Below are positions 1 through 10,800 of a DNA stretch of 64,000 nucleotides, in pieces (position 1 is the stretch's first letter; each line of letters starts with the position of its first letter). The position numbers and the translations under genes were made by a program. The DNA is from Halichoerus grypus (lineage: Eukaryota > Chordata > Mammalia > Carnivora > Phocidae), in assembly GCF_964656455.1 (NCBI RefSeq), contig NC_135719.1:6303163-6367162 (forward strand), given 5' to 3'. The notes beneath the pieces were generated by a model. The model made no database searches, was not told the DNA's origin, and saw only the letters and a list, made by a program, of their open reading frames with translations.

Positions 1-322
1 CTTGTCTGTCCCCCCAAGCCGACTGTGGGCTCCTCAAAGATTATGGGGGGTAATACTCTGTGGAAAATGGTAACAATTTAAATGTTCAACCATAAAGAAT
101 TGTTAATTATGTCACAGGCATTCATATTCTGGAATACTAAAAAAATACTAAAAATGATGGGGTAACACTCTTTGAATTAACAAGCCTCCTTTAGAATTCC
201 AACCACGATATAGCTTATCCATGGCAATAAGCGGAGTGCCCACCAAAGGGGTACTGGTCAAATGCATTAGAGTCCAGAATTGTATAGAATGCAGCTATTT
301 AAAAAAAATAAAATAACAGATG

Positions 323-421
323 GCACCTGGCTGGCTCAGTTGGTACAACATGTGACTCTTTATCTTTGGGTTGTGGGTTTGAGCCCCACATTGGGTAGAG
401 AGATTACTTAAAAATAAAATC
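323..421 (+). repeat. CAN-type SINE, short older subfamily
   Basis: Head GGCACCTGGCTGGCTCAG, then the tRNA-like B-box region GGTTTGAGCCCC, and a short 3' end GATTACTTAAAAATAAAATC without the CT-rich section. Its tail was hit by the next SINE. Confidence 0.9.
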
Positions 422-423
422 TT

Positions 424-618
424 TTTTTTTTTTTAAAGATTTTATTTATTTGCAAGAGAGAGAATGAGAGACAGAGAGCATGAGAGGGAGGAGGGTCAGA
501 GGGAGAAGCAGACTCCCCGCCGAGCAGGGAGCCCGATGCGGGACTCGAACCTGGGACTCCAGGATCATGACCCAAGCCGAAGGCAGTCGCCCAACCAACT
601 GAGCCACCCAGGCGCCCC
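424..618 (-). repeat. CAN-type SINE nested in the previous SINE tail
   Basis: Reverse-orientation element: poly-T and AAAGATTTTATTTATT at the left, GAGCCACCCAGGCGCCCC at the right. A 14-bp exact target-site duplication AAAAATAAAATCTT flanks it (410-423 and 619-632), proving insertion into the older SINE's A-rich tail. Confidence 0.95.
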
Positions 619-999
619 AAAAATAAAATCTTAAAAAAAAAAAGAGAGAGGGAGAACGAGACAGCTCTGTACATGCTGATATGGAACAATCTCCAAGATA
701 TACTGTAAAGTGAGGTACAAAACAGGGTGCATAGTGCACTTTGTTGCACAAAATGGATCCTGGGGGAAAATGTATATGCTTGTACACAGGTAGAATATCT
801 CTAAATAGATACAAAAGAAACTGGTATTAGTGGTCGCCTCTGAGGTGGGGAACCAAGGTGGGGGCCCCAGGTAGGAGATTTACCATTTTGTCTACCCTTT
901 GCACAGATGGAACATTTTTTACAACATGCTTAAAAAAAAAAAAAAAAGTCAGGAAGAAATGTAACATCCCGGGAAATCATTCAGATACCTTGTTATCTT

Positions 1000-1515
1000 G
1001 AAGTAATAAATTCAGATTTAAAATTGTAGGTACAACATGAGCCCTATTTTTGTAGCAAAAAATGTACACTGCATCTCAATGCATAGAAAAACGTCGGGGC
1101 GCCTGGCTGGCTCAGTCAGTAGAGTGTGCAACTCTTGATCTTGGGGTTGTGAGTTCAAGCCCCACCTTGGGTGTTGAGATTACAAAGAAGGAAGGGAGGA
1201 AGAAAGGAAGGAAGAAGTTGCATTATGTACTACTTTAACTTGGTTTCATTTGACATTCTTCTGTTAAAAACTCAAACAGAAAAAAGAAAACAAAAAACAC
1301 CTCAAACAGTAAAAAAGGGTATAAATGAAAACATATTTCCCTTCTCTCAATTCAGCTGCCTGGAGCCTCTGCTCAGTTCTTCTCTCTCCAAAATTTGTGA
1401 ACAGTCTGTGAGTCTGGGGGTGGGACCACAACGGGTATTTTCTTTTTGTGCTTTTCTGAAATTTCTAATTTTTCTCAACAAGCCTATATTAGTATGGAAA
1501 TAAGAAAAGTAAATA
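1000..1515 (+). repeat. second L1M-like 3' fragment with nested SINE
   Basis: AT-rich sequence with the old L1 3' UTR style (TTTCTGAAATTTCTAATTTTTC) on both sides of a SINE at 1096-1185. Divergent; identity by resemblance only. Confidence 0.35.
1096..1185 (+). repeat. CAN-type SINE, short older subfamily, with GGAA tail
   Basis: GGGGCGCCTGGCTGGCTCAG head and GAGATTACA end; the tail has become a (GGAA)n-like run to about 1217. Confidence 0.88.
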
Positions 1516-1550
1516 CACTTTTTAAGTGCTCAGAATTGAGAGGCCCAAGC

Positions 1551-1625
1551 CTCCTTCCTTCCTTCCTCCCTCTCTCCCTCCCTCCCTCCTTCCCTCCTTC
1601 CTTCCTTCCTTCCTTCCTTCCTTCG
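1551..1625 (+). repeat. polypyrimidine (CCTT/CCCT)n run
   Basis: 75 bp of pure C/T, mainly CCTT and CCCT units, capable of triplex formation. Confidence 0.95.
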
Positions 1626-2320
1626 TACCTACCTAAACAAACAGGCTTCGTGTTTCTGGGCCACCGGTCAACAGCCTGGGGGGCGGAAGCCACATTTCTA
1701 AGTTCCAGGAAAGGCCTCTAGTTCCATTTTTAATAAAATCCTCCTTCCTCACCTCCTGCTCTGACTTCATCGCCACCACCCTTCCCTCCCTCTCTGCACC
1801 TAGGCCACCAGGGCCTCCTGTCAGATTCGAAGGTGGCACCAGGGAGAAGCCTATTACCCTGTTGATTCTTCGGAGGGGCTGAACACAGGAACTCTCCTGT
1901 GTCTCATCCTTCCTCAGAGAGTCTCTAGAAACCGACCCGAAAAACAGAGAGGCAGGAAAGGAAGCGAGCTGAAGAATTCCTCTTTCACGAGAGGCCAGGT
2001 TAAAAACAACAGGCCTTGTTAAAACCGCACCTTAATGAGGCTCCTTCCCAGCCTAATTGTCGCCATGGCAATGACCCCTAGCAGCCATCTTTAATTAACT
2101 CGGCGTCGGAGTCACCAAATGAGCTCCTCTCGTAAATTGCCCGCCAGCCCAAGCAGTCACGCCGCCCCTCCTCTGTCCTTTGGCCTCTGGCGGGCCTTTC
2201 TTCTTTACCTCCTGATTCTCCCACGCAGGGCCAGGGGAGGGGCCCGGACCCAGGGTAACACCAACAATAACAGCAGCAGCAGTAGTAATAATAGTCCTAG
2301 CATATCAACATATGCATTGA
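1626..2320. other. unique non-coding stretch
   Basis: No repeat or exon recognised. The segment 1930-2240 has the look of conserved non-coding DNA: an RFX X-box, CAATTA/TAATTA homeodomain sites (AATTAACT near 2093) and little decay-type CpG loss. An AAT/AGC-rich micro-repeat lies at 2258-2295. Confidence 0.4.
2059..2072 (+). promoter_or_regulatory. RFX X-box
   Basis: GTCGCCATGGCAAT agrees with GTYRCCATGGYAAC at 13 of 14 positions, in a unique, repeat-free stretch at 1.9-2.2 kb. Confidence 0.45.
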
Positions 2321-2475
2321 TCATGCATACAATCAAGCAATTTATGTGCATTAACTCTTTTAATCTTCACAGGAATCTTATGACCATTACTACCCACTTT
2401 TTTCAGAGGAGGAAACTGAGGCACAAACAACTAAGCCAGTAAGTGGGAGAGCTGGGATTTAAACACAGGCACTGT
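2320..2475 (-). repeat. MIR SINE, split by a CAN SINE
   Basis: Carries the MIR core in reverse (CAGAGGAGGAAACTGAGGC, then AGCCAGTAAGTGGGAGAGC). It resumes after the insertion at about 2681-2730. Confidence 0.8.
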
Positions 2476-2477
2476 GG

Positions 2478-2680
2478 GGGCACCTCGATGGCTCAGTCCG
2501 TTAAGTGTCTGACTTTTGCTCAGGTCTTGATCTCAGGGTCCTGGGATAGAGCCCCGCGTAGGGCTCTGCGCTCAGCAGGGAGTCGGCTTCTTCCTCTCCC
2601 TCTGCCGTCCCCCCCCCCCGCTTGTGCTCTCTCTCTCTCTCAAATAAATAAATAAAATCTTTAAAATAAAATAAACAAAC
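2478..2680 (+). repeat. CAN-type SINE with 17-bp target duplication
   Basis: Full-length; AAACACAGGCACTGTGG is duplicated exactly at 2461-2477 and 2681-2697. Contains a C10 run and CTCTCTCT section before the AATAAA-rich tail. Confidence 0.97.
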
Positions 2681-2799
2681 AAACACAGGCACTGTGGTAA
2701 TCCAGAGCCACCCTCATAACCCCTCCACTGGAAATGAATGAAGTTCACAGGGTCACCTGTTTCTCTTGAGCCCAGTAAAGACCTGGAGTTTCCTATCTG

Positions 2800-3105
2800 C
2801 TACTTCCCAGCTGTGTGACCTTGAGCCACTTACTTCACCTCTCTGAGTCTGGTTCCTCATCTAGAACAGGGAAGGTGATCAAACTGGGTCAGGGGTGGGG
2901 CAGGGGCCTGAGAGCCTCATCAGTTCTGTTCACTAAAGGCTCCCGACTCCGCCACAACCTTCCTGTTGTCTTGACCCTGGTGTGGTTTCAGAGGTGAGAT
3001 GGCATGAAGGTTAAGAGATAATCAACGTGATCATCCATGCAAAGCCCTGAGCACAGTGCCTGCCCATAGTAAGTGTTCAGTGAATATGAGCTGCTATTAT
3101 TTTCA
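2800..3105 (+). repeat. MIR SINE
   Basis: AGCTGTGTGACCTTGAGCC and CCTCTCTGAGTCTGG core, ending with the 3' part GCACAGTGCCTGCCCATAGT and a TATTATT tail near 3095. Confidence 0.75.
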
Positions 3106-3363
3106 CAAAGTGGATGGCCCTGAGAAAGACCTCCTCCAAGATACAGCTAACAGCCAGGAACATGGGGAGAAAGAAGCAGTGGAGGAGGACCAATTGCCAC
3201 CAGTTTTAGAATAGGTGGGCAAAAGGCTCAGGCACGTGTGGGAGAATACACTGGAGCGGCAGAGTATAGCTGTTGACCCAATATGGTAGCCTCCATCTTG
3301 CCCTGGCCTTGCCCACTGAACAGGCTTACATCAGCCTAACCAGATCAGATCAGGAGATCCAGG

Positions 3364-3558
3364 GGCACCCGGGTGGCTCAGCTGATTAAGCGACTGCCTT
3401 CAGCTCAGGTCATGATCCCAGGGTCCGGGGATTGAGCCCCGCATCGGGCTCCCTGCTCCTTGGGGAGCCTACTTCTCTCTCTCCCTTTGCCTGCTACTCC
3501 CCCTGCTTGTGACCCCCCACCCCGGTCAAATAAATAAATAAAATCTTAAAAAAAAAAA
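3364..3558 (+). repeat. CAN-type SINE with 12-bp target duplication
   Basis: AGGAGATCCAGG is duplicated at 3352-3363 and 3559-3570. Full-length with A12 tail. Confidence 0.96.
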
Positions 3559-3839
3559 AGGAGATCCAGGTGCCAGCCACCAAGGCACACTAAGCCAGAG
3601 GAGGTAAGAAAGATTAACAGGCACTCCCCCACCTCCACAACACACACATCCCAGGGACACTCCCTCAAAGGTGCACAAGATACTTCTGCTTACGTTCAGT
3701 TGGCCAGAACTTCATCACATGTCCATACCTAGCTCCAAGAGAGGTTGGAAATGCAGTGTTCATTGGAGGCAGCCATAGGGAAAGGAACATGATCTGCGGG
3801 CTTTGCCACAAACCTTCAAGTCCTTCTTTATACCACCCC

Positions 3840-4125
3840 AGAGTAATATTTCCAAACTGCAACTTCTGGCCAAGTCTAAATCCTTCAATGGCTCCCCACT
3901 GCCTGCAGCATGAGCTCCAAATTTATGAGCATGGGTCAAAAGGCCCTGCAGGATCTGGTTCCATTGCTTTCCCACTAATCCTTCATTCTAGCCACATCAG
4001 GCCACGGGCCATTCTCTAAATGAGTTATGCTTCCATGGCTCCATGCCTTTGCCCATGCTTGGAATGCCATATTTTCTCTTCTCCATCTAATTAGAACATC
4101 ACCTCTTCTCTAGGGTCTTCTTAGA
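3840..4125 (+). repeat. L2 LINE 3' end
   Basis: Typical L2 phrases in order: CAATGGCTCCCCACTGCCTG, GGCCCTGCAGGATCTGGTTC, CATGCCTTTGCCCATGCTTG, GGAATGCCATATTTTCTC. Confidence 0.75.
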
Positions 4126-4324
4126 GACAGAGAGGAAGGGGTGATCAGGGTAGACAGGAAAGGGTGCGCATTCAGACTTGGGCTGGGAGCAGACGGAGTA
4201 TTCTGCGGTCCAGGGCTAAAGAAAGGCCTGAGCTGGGGATGTGTCAGCCTTACATGTGCCAGCAGGAGGCAAGCTTGAGCTACCTTTCAGTCTTTGCCAT
4301 GGGAAAGGATGATGGATTCCAATT

Positions 4325-4440
4325 GTTCTTCTACCCCCATTTGACAAATGAAGAAACTGAGACCTGGAGGCAGGCAGTAACTTACCCAAGGTCACACAGT
4401 GGCAAAGTAGGGACCCCTGGTCCTCCATTAGTGTTCATAC
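4325..4440 (-). repeat. MIR SINE
   Basis: Reverse core CATTTGACAAATGAAGAAAC and AACTTACCCAAGGTCACACA. Confidence 0.8.
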
Positions 4441-5380
4441 TACACTTGCATTAGAAGGCGGTAGCCTGTATATATAGATGTTTTATGGAGCAGGGAACAG
4501 TCCTGGGGACATCATGCTAGGAGGTGTGGTTCACCAGACACGGGATGGGCAAGGATGTGTTCAGAGGCCTCAGTCTCAGCAGCTCCCTTGGTGGCCCCAG
4601 GATAACACACACACCCATGGGGCCTGGGAGCTGCGCTTGGCCTGGCTCTGCAGTTCTCCCATGACGTCGGGAGGGGGCGCAGAGCACCTCAATAGAGACC
4701 GAGGAGGCAAGGAAGCATCTAAGACCACATGAATCAATCTTCTGTCCTCAATCCACTCCCCTACTGTGGCCCCAGGCACCTGGGAGCACAAGGTTCGCCT
4801 CTGTCTCTGCCCTTGGTGCTTTAGACTGGGGGCATCATCCTCCCCCACTAGACAGTGAATTCTTGGCCATTGTTCTAAAGGCACAATGACACAGAGCTAG
4901 ACAGCCTGCCTCTGCTTCTCGAAGCTGCTTGCTCATCAGGGCTGCTTGAGGATCACCCTGTTCTTAGAGTCCCCACTGGCTGTCAGGGACGTGGCCACTC
5001 TCACAGCCCAGGTCCCTGAGAGGAAAGCCACGACCATCTGCATAAATGACCAGCCACGCAGAGCCAGGCTACATTTGGGGGTGTTATGTCTCTCCCAATT
5101 TGAAAAATAAAGTAAAAACAGGTGTCCAGTGCTTTCCCAAGGGCAGGTTGGGCAAGGAAGGTGACCCTGGAGGGCCTTGAGTTCAGGAGTATGGCTTCCC
5201 AAAGGGTATGGGGTCCAAAGCCTTGGACTCAGACTCGCTGGTTGGCAGGAGGCAAGAGTGCCTTGACACTCCTAGCACCAGTCCCAATCTGGTCCCCTCA
5301 AGGGCAAGGGGCTGTGAAGCTCTGATCCCAGAAGAATGAATGTCAAACCATTTCCCCAGCAGGGATCTTGAGTTCAAATG
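4441..5380. other. unique non-coding DNA, nothing recognised
   Basis: Moderate GC, no CpG island, no splice pair and no repeat I recognise. Short ORFs on both strands look random. Confidence 0.5.
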
Positions 5381-5397
5381 AAGAAGAGGACCTCCTT

Positions 5398-5605
5398 GGG
5401 CGCCTGGGTGGCTCAGTCGTTAAGCGTCTGCCTTCGGCTCAGGTCATGATCCCATGGGCCTGGGATCAAGCCCCGCATCGGGCTCCCTGCTCAGCGGGAA
5501 GTCTGCTTCTCCCTCTCCCACTGCCCCGCTTGTGTTCCCTCTCTCGCTGTGTCTCTCTCTGTCAAATAAATAAAATCTTAAAAAAAAAAAAAAACAAAAA
5601 AAACA
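5398..5605 (+). repeat. CAN-type SINE with 14-bp target duplication
   Basis: AAGAGGACCTCCTT (5384-5397) and AAGAGGACCTTCTT (5606-5619) differ at one base. A-rich tail with C interruptions. Confidence 0.95.
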
Positions 5606-5779
5606 AAGAGGACCTTCTTAAAAGCTCCCTTAAACATGTGTACCCTGAACATCTTATTAAGGCAAAGACTGAACCTTAGAACTGGACTTTAGAAGCATGT
5701 GGAAGACTGAGGGTGTAGTCTGCCAACAGGGCACTTACCTGGCTGAAAATGTTTAGCCCAGAGCCTCGCTACCTCTAGG

Positions 5780-6560
5780 GGTTCCTTCTCTTTGACCTCC
5801 CTGACAGCTCCCAGTCCATTTCCCTTCTTAGCCTGCCTGAGTTTGTCAACACCAGCTACTATTTCCTCTTACTGTCTCTTGGTCTTTCCTTTAATCACCC
5901 CCTGCACCTCCATTTCTTAAAAAGGACCTCTTCGAGGCTATATCCAAGCATTCAATTCTCAATCCTCATTTTAGCTGACCTGTAGGCATGTTGGACATTT
6001 TTGATCTCTCCTTCCTTCTTAAGACTTTTTCCCTCTGGCCTCAAGTTCACTACTTTCTTTGTTCTCCTCCTACTTAAAGACTCTCTTGATCTTCTCTTAC
6101 TGATTCTTCTCATCTTCCTCCCCTCAAAATCAGGGTATCCCAGTATTCAGGCCTTAGGACATTTTTCTTCCTTCTACACTGAATCCATAGTGATGTCATC
6201 TTGCCTCATGGTTTTAAATAAGATCTATAAGGTGACAACTCCCAGGTTAAAACCTCCAGCCTGGACCTCTCCCCTGAATGTCAGGCTTATATATCCAGTT
6301 GCCTATGGGACTTTCCCCCAACCCCTCCCCCAACTATCTAATAGGCCTCTCAAATTTAACATGTCCAGAGCCAAGCTGATATCCCCACCTCCAAAACTCT
6401 ATTTTTCCTTTTACCTTCCCAGTTCCTGAAAAACAAACTCTGTCCTTCCAGGAGCTCAAATCAAAACCCCAAGGTCATCCTTGACTCCATTTTTCCTCTC
6501 ACATCCCACCTCCAGTCCCTCAGCAAATCATAGCAGTTCTGATTTCAAAATGCATAAGAA
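5780..6560 (+). repeat. old LINE-derived repeat, family not assigned
   Basis: Pyrimidine-rich text that I recognise as a widely dispersed mammalian repeat (GACAACTCCCAGGTTAAAAC, CAGTTGCCTATGGGACTTTC, CAAGGTCATCCTTGACTCCA). The 142-residue reading frame at 6001-6429 is an accident of this repeat. Confidence 0.5.
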
Positions 6561-6622
6561 ATAAGCCAGTTCACTCACCAATCACTGCCATCCTGATAGG
6601 TGTTTAAGGTGGGAGAAGTAGG

Positions 6623-6823
6623 GCGCCTGGGTGGCTCAGTTGGTTAAGCGACTGCCTTCGGCTCAGGTCATGATCCTGGAGTCCCGGGATCGAGTCCCAC
6701 ATCGGGCTCCCTGCTCAGCAGGGGGTCTGCTTCTCCCTCTGCCCTCTTCCCTCTCGTGCTCTCTGTCTCTCATTCTCTCTCTCTCAAATAAATAAATAAA
6801 ATCTTTAAAAAAAAAAAAAAAAA
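6623..6823 (+). repeat. CAN-type SINE with 17-bp target duplication
   Basis: AAGGTGGGAGAAGTAGG is exact at 6606-6622 and 6824-6840; poly-A of about 19. Confidence 0.97.
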
Positions 6824-6844
6824 AAGGTGGGAGAAGTAGGCAGG

Positions 6845-7080
6845 GGCTATGTCATTGAGTGGGAGAGCTCTCCTGGCTGTGTCAAATACTTCAAGTTCTA
6901 CTCTGAATTATATGGGAAACCACAGGAAGACTTTAAATATGATGAGATTTGCCTCTTGAAAAAACCACTCTGGTGCTGAGTGGGGAATGGATTAAGGGGG
7001 TGAGACTGGAAATGGTGAGACCAGTTAGGTGGATATTGAGGTTGGGAGGAGGAATGAGGATGGTGTAGACTACTTTTCTT
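6845..7080. repeat. old dispersed repeat fragment, family not assigned
   Basis: GAAACCACAGGAAGACTTTA and AACCACTCTGGTGCTGAGTG, then GAGACCAGTTAGG, resemble the opposite-strand reading of the repeat class at 5780-6560. Confidence 0.45.
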
Positions 7081-8009
7081 CTATGAAGAATCGTCCACCT
7101 TGATGCCCCCAGGAGCCTGTTTCAGAGGCGGGAAGGCTGGCCCTGGGTGTGGCTGAGCGAGTACACTTTGTCCGTGACCCCAACAGAGGGGGCCCGAGTT
7201 TCAGCACCACTGCGTGGACAGCTCCAGCCCTACCTCAATGGTGGAGCCTTGGCGTTCAGCCCGGTGCCCTGCGCGCCCCCCGCAGAAGCCGGCGGCTAGG
7301 GGGAGGGGCCCTGGTCCCCTTCCTTTGGAAACCTCCGTTTGCAACCTTCTAAAATGCAGATAACTGTAATGCAGCTGCGCCGCCACACAAGGCCGCCGTG
7401 AGCGCAGACGAGCTAGCCACCCACGGACTTTGGGAACACCAAAGGAAGAGGTTGCCCGAGAGAAAGGCCCCTTAAGGACCTCTTAAGATAGTTTCTGTCA
7501 TGGACTCCGGAGTTTATTTCCCCGACTCGGGTGATCAAAAATGAAGCCGAGTTTGCAGCGGGCTGGAGTAAGGGACTGTTGGAAACCTATTGTCCCAGCG
7601 TTTCCCGTGCAGCCCCTGGTGGCCAGCACCCTGTGCATCGCGTCTCTGCAAACAGAGCTCTGGAGAACTAAGTTGCTTCTCCGAGAGTTGGACAATCAGT
7701 CTGAATCGTTCCAGACCCGGTGCAGATTTTCTGTGACAGCAGAGTTTCTCCGGGATGCAGTGGTCCTGCACCCTGCTGTTTCTGCCTCTGCCCGCGCCCC
7801 TGCCACCCTACCCAAATCTAGTTTTGCTTGATGTGTTCAAACTGGTTTGATTTTCTTATTTGGAGCTCAGCAGGATTCCTTCTCCTGGAGTTGAAGAGCA
7901 GCACTTGGGATCAGCAGACCGAAGGGATCTTGCTGTGCCAAATCAGGCTTCTGAAGGCTCAGTTTTGCTGGGTCAGGGAAGACCAGTGGGGCCTCGGGAT
8001 TTCTTTTTC
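7081..8009. other. unique, GC-richer block
   Basis: No repeats. Holds the expanded RE1 (7200-7225), a CTCF-like reverse motif (7608-7617) and scattered CpGs at 7230-7440, below island level. No exon pair found. Confidence 0.45.
7200..7225 (+). promoter_or_regulatory. REST/NRSF (RE1) element with expanded spacing
   Basis: Left half-site TTCAGCACC (7200-7208, 9/9) and right half-site GGACAGCTCC (7216-7225, 9/10) are separated by 7 nt instead of 2. The half-site starts are thus 16 bp apart, the shortest of the non-canonical spacings known to be bound by REST (11 is canonical; 16-19 is the expanded class). The surrounding DNA is unique and moderately GC-rich. REST represses neuronal genes, including miR-9 loci, and is itself a miR-9 target. 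Confidence 0.65.
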
Positions 8010-8209
8010 TTTTTTTTTTTTTTAAAGATTTTATTTATTTATTTGACAGAGAGAGACAGCGAGAGGGAACACAAGCTGGGGGAATGGGAGAGGAAGAAGT
8101 AGGCTTCCCGCTGAGCAGGGAGCCCGATGCAGGGCTCGATTCCAGGACCCTGGGACCATGACCTGAGCTGAAGGCAGACGCTTAACGACTGAGCCACCCA
8201 GGTGCCCCG
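8010..8209 (-). repeat. CAN-type SINE
   Basis: Poly-T plus AAAGATTTTATTTATTTATT at the left and GAGCCACCCAGGTGCCCC at the right. GGATTTCT flanks both sides (7997-8004 and 8212-8219) as a short probable duplication. Confidence 0.93.
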
Positions 8210-8373
8210 AAGGATTTCTCTCTCTGAAATGACCTCTGGATTTCAGGTCCCCAAAAAACGAGATTTCTCTCAGCTTCCCAGTCGGACTCTGGCCTTACGG
8301 ATACCAGCTAACCAAACAGGAGCCCATCAGGACATCCGCAGTGGCCGGCACACTGCTAAACCCTGAAGTGACC

Positions 8374-8411
8374 CAGGTCTCTGCCAGGTCCCTACCAGGT
8401 CCACCAGGTCA
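8374..8411 (+). repeat. four-copy CCAGGTC mini-repeat
   Basis: CCAGGTC occurs at 8373, 8384, 8395 and 8404, spaced 11, 11 and 9 bp. Each contains the nuclear-receptor half-site core AGGTC(A). Confidence 0.7.
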
Positions 8412-8714
8412 TCTTGCCACCTGCCTGGCCCTCTCTTGTACCCTTCCCTCCAGGGTGGAGGCCTAGGAGTCCTCTGAGAGCTTTCCCGCACTGGGAGGGG
8501 GCTCTATCCTTTCGCCTGACTTCTCTCTGAAATGGGGCAGGTGGTCAGGCTCCAACAGGACTGGGGCTTATGTGCCCCAACCTCAGAAAAACCCCACATG
8601 CAAGGATAATAGGCAGATACAGAAGTGGGGGAGTGGTTTGGACTAGGTTTCTTAGTGTGAACAGGAGCCAGACCCTGACCTCTGACACCCCAGCTCCTTC
8701 TCTTTTTCCTCATT

Positions 8715-8875
8715 CACCAGGTGACCTTGGGCAAGTTACTTTTCACTTTATTGCTCTCAGCCTCAGTTTCTCCACCTATGAAATGGGGGAAAGTAGTTCC
8801 TCCCAGGGGACTATCAAGAGTCACTGAGACAAAAGTAAGCCTCTTATCATAGTCCCACTAAGTGTTGTTCTGATA
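8715..8875 (+). repeat. MIR SINE
   Basis: GTGACCTTGGGCAAGTTACT and CCTCAGTTTCTCCACCTATG are the MIR core. Confidence 0.85.
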
Positions 8876-9014
8876 TTAAGATGTTGGTGCCTTCCTGGAA
8901 TGGGGGGTGCCTGAGGAGACTTCCCAGGATTAAGGGAAACTTTCCCCATTCCCAACCAGTTCATGTTCTGGTATCTCTCTAGACCCCTGGGACCTCCACT
9001 GAGGATTGGGCAGA

Positions 9015-9090
9015 CATGTTCACATACATTTTACAGATGGGAAAAGTGAGACCCTGGAGGTGACCTGCCTTGCCCAGCGTCCCCCTTCAG
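9015..9090 (-). repeat. MIR fragment
   Basis: Reverse core CATTTTACAGATGGGAAAAG. Confidence 0.6.
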
Positions 9091-9261
9091 TTCCTCAGAC
9101 CAGGACTTCAGGTGAAGGGGACCTTAGCCCTCAGCCAGAGTTACCTTACATGCCTCTCTTCCCTCCCCTGGTCCCAGCACACCAGTTCAGGAATCTCTAA
9201 AGGAGCCTAGGGAGCAACACGTGCTCCAGGAACAGGAGTGTTCTTCTCCCCATATATCAAG

Positions 9262-9338
9262 AACTCAATTCTTTCACCTGTAAAATGAGGAGGATGAAAC
9301 TCTGCAGGTGAGTGTGAGGATTAAATGGGATTAAAAAA
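9262..9338 (+). repeat. MIR fragment
   Basis: TTTCACCTGTAAAATGAGGA and GTGAGGATTAAATGGG; ends in A13. Confidence 0.65.
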
Positions 9339-9339
9339 A

Positions 9340-10800
9340 AAAAAATCCAGCAATGCATCCAGCACCTGATTCTATAGATGTCCCCTGTGGGACTTACAGT
9401 CTCCCTGAAGCAGCTCACATCGCCCAGAGCCAACCATTTTGGCTCCAAATGGTTCAGAGGTTTAAATGACCCGGCCAGTGTCATGCCATTGGAAATGTGG
9501 CACTCCACGACTCCAAGCCAGCCTCTCTTGGAGCGTTTGGAAGGGCAGGAGCCTGGCTTCAGCCCAAAAGCCACTGGTGGGGAGCCCGCTCTGCGGGCGA
9601 GGCTGCTCACACCTGAGCTGGAGTTGCTGGCTCCCATGATCCTTGGGCTCTCAGGAGTGCAGGAAGCAGAGAGGACATGTCCCACGTGGGTCCCTCCCTG
9701 TGCAGATCCCGCCACCCAGTCACACCCTCACTGTGGTGGGGGATCTCTCCTGTCCTGGGGCAAGGAGAACAGCTACGGTGGTTCACTCCTCAATGTCTTT
9801 CTGATTCCTGCATTTTCAAGCTGAGACTCAAACTGGTTTTTAATTAGTTGCACTGATGGACTGTTGGCAGCTCTGATATTTTAAATTATCTATGAAAACA
9901 ACTACTACGCGCATACATATATACATACCAGGGCTCTCGAATTAGCTCTTCTCTCGGCTGTGGACCGGATACCACCTGGCGGTGCTGGAGAAAACGTGGT
10001 GCGGCCAGAAGCAGAATCAGGAATATCATGGTCAAGGCCAGTTCCGACGTGGCGCCCGCACCTCATGCTAAGGGGGATCCGGGCTTTACCTCTTCCCGGG
10101 TCTGCGCAGAGGTGGCTGGAAGGACTGGAGGAGGGGTACCGTTCTCACTCCCAAACTGCTTTGAAGGGGACCCATTATGCCCACGCCTTTAAGCTACATG
10201 CAAAGTCTCTCCACGACTCTAGGCGAGAAGTACAGGGTGCCTACTCCGAGCTGAGCGCTGGGGCCTCAGCGGAGAAGCAGAATCCACGGCCCTCCACCAA
10301 CTGGGCTTCCCTAACACCGTCCCCACCAGGACCCAAACCTGGGCCACGCAGTAGCGAAGAGACCTTCGCGCTCAAAAGGCGGGCCTCCACGTCTGCACTC
10401 CAGGGCACCTCACTGCGCCATCCATGCCCCCAACTTCCCGGCCGTCCTGCCCATGCGACGCCGCCCAGCCCTTGGCAGGTACATTGTACACAGTAGGTGC
10501 TCTGTCAAGAGTAACTCCCGCCCGCTTCCCTTTGCTAGAGCCCTGCACGCTGCGGCGACTCGGGCTCCCCCTGCTGGCTCACGCGGTAATGACCTGAGCC
10601 AGCACTAGCGGGGAAAGCTGGAAAGCTGGTTTTTTTTTTTTTAACTATAGGGAACACTCCTACCATCCTCCGCCCGCCCGACCCCATCCCCAACTTCCGC
10701 CAAAGGTACACGCGAGGGGCTTCCAGGAAGATCTTATTTTCTGGTAATTTTATCATAAACGCAAGTAAAATGATAAAGTGACTCATTTACCCAACAAATA
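9340..10800. other. unique non-coding DNA
   Basis: Mixed composition, with CpG scattered at 9960-10460. The 178-residue plus frame at 9960-10496 has no recognisable domain and no splice or Kozak support. A CTCF-like reverse motif lies at 10566-10577. Confidence 0.45.

Larger units (their letters stand above)
30..960 (+). repeat. ancient L1M-like LINE 3' fragment, interrupted by SINEs
   Basis: Flanks of the two SINEs read like old L1 3' UTR (CATATTCTGGAATACT; GCTGATATGGAACAATCTCC; AGAATATCTCTAAATAGATAC; AAGAAACTGGTATTAGTGG) and end in an A run near 945. The subfamily is not assigned. Confidence 0.5.

Noticed and set aside
323..421. tRNA-like A and B box sequences
   Set aside because: These are the tRNA-derived heads of CAN SINEs, not tRNA genes. 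The same applies to the other SINE heads.
1551..1625. Repeat-spacer look of the pyrimidine run (CRISPR-like)
   Set aside because: Simple CCTT/CCCT microsatellite without unique spacers, in a mammalian genome.
2436..2446. GTAAGT/GTGAGT motifs at 2436, 3068, 9307 and 11000
   Set aside because: They are part of the conserved MIR core, which often mimics splice donors. No partner acceptors.
5720..5745. Perfect minus-strand donor CCAG|GTAAGTG with exon end at 5739
   Set aside because: No acceptor or promoter upstream on that strand within a sensible distance, and it borders a dispersed repeat.
9960..10496. 178-residue plus-strand open frame
   Set aside because: No recognised motif and no splice or promoter support. 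Expected occasionally in 64 kb.
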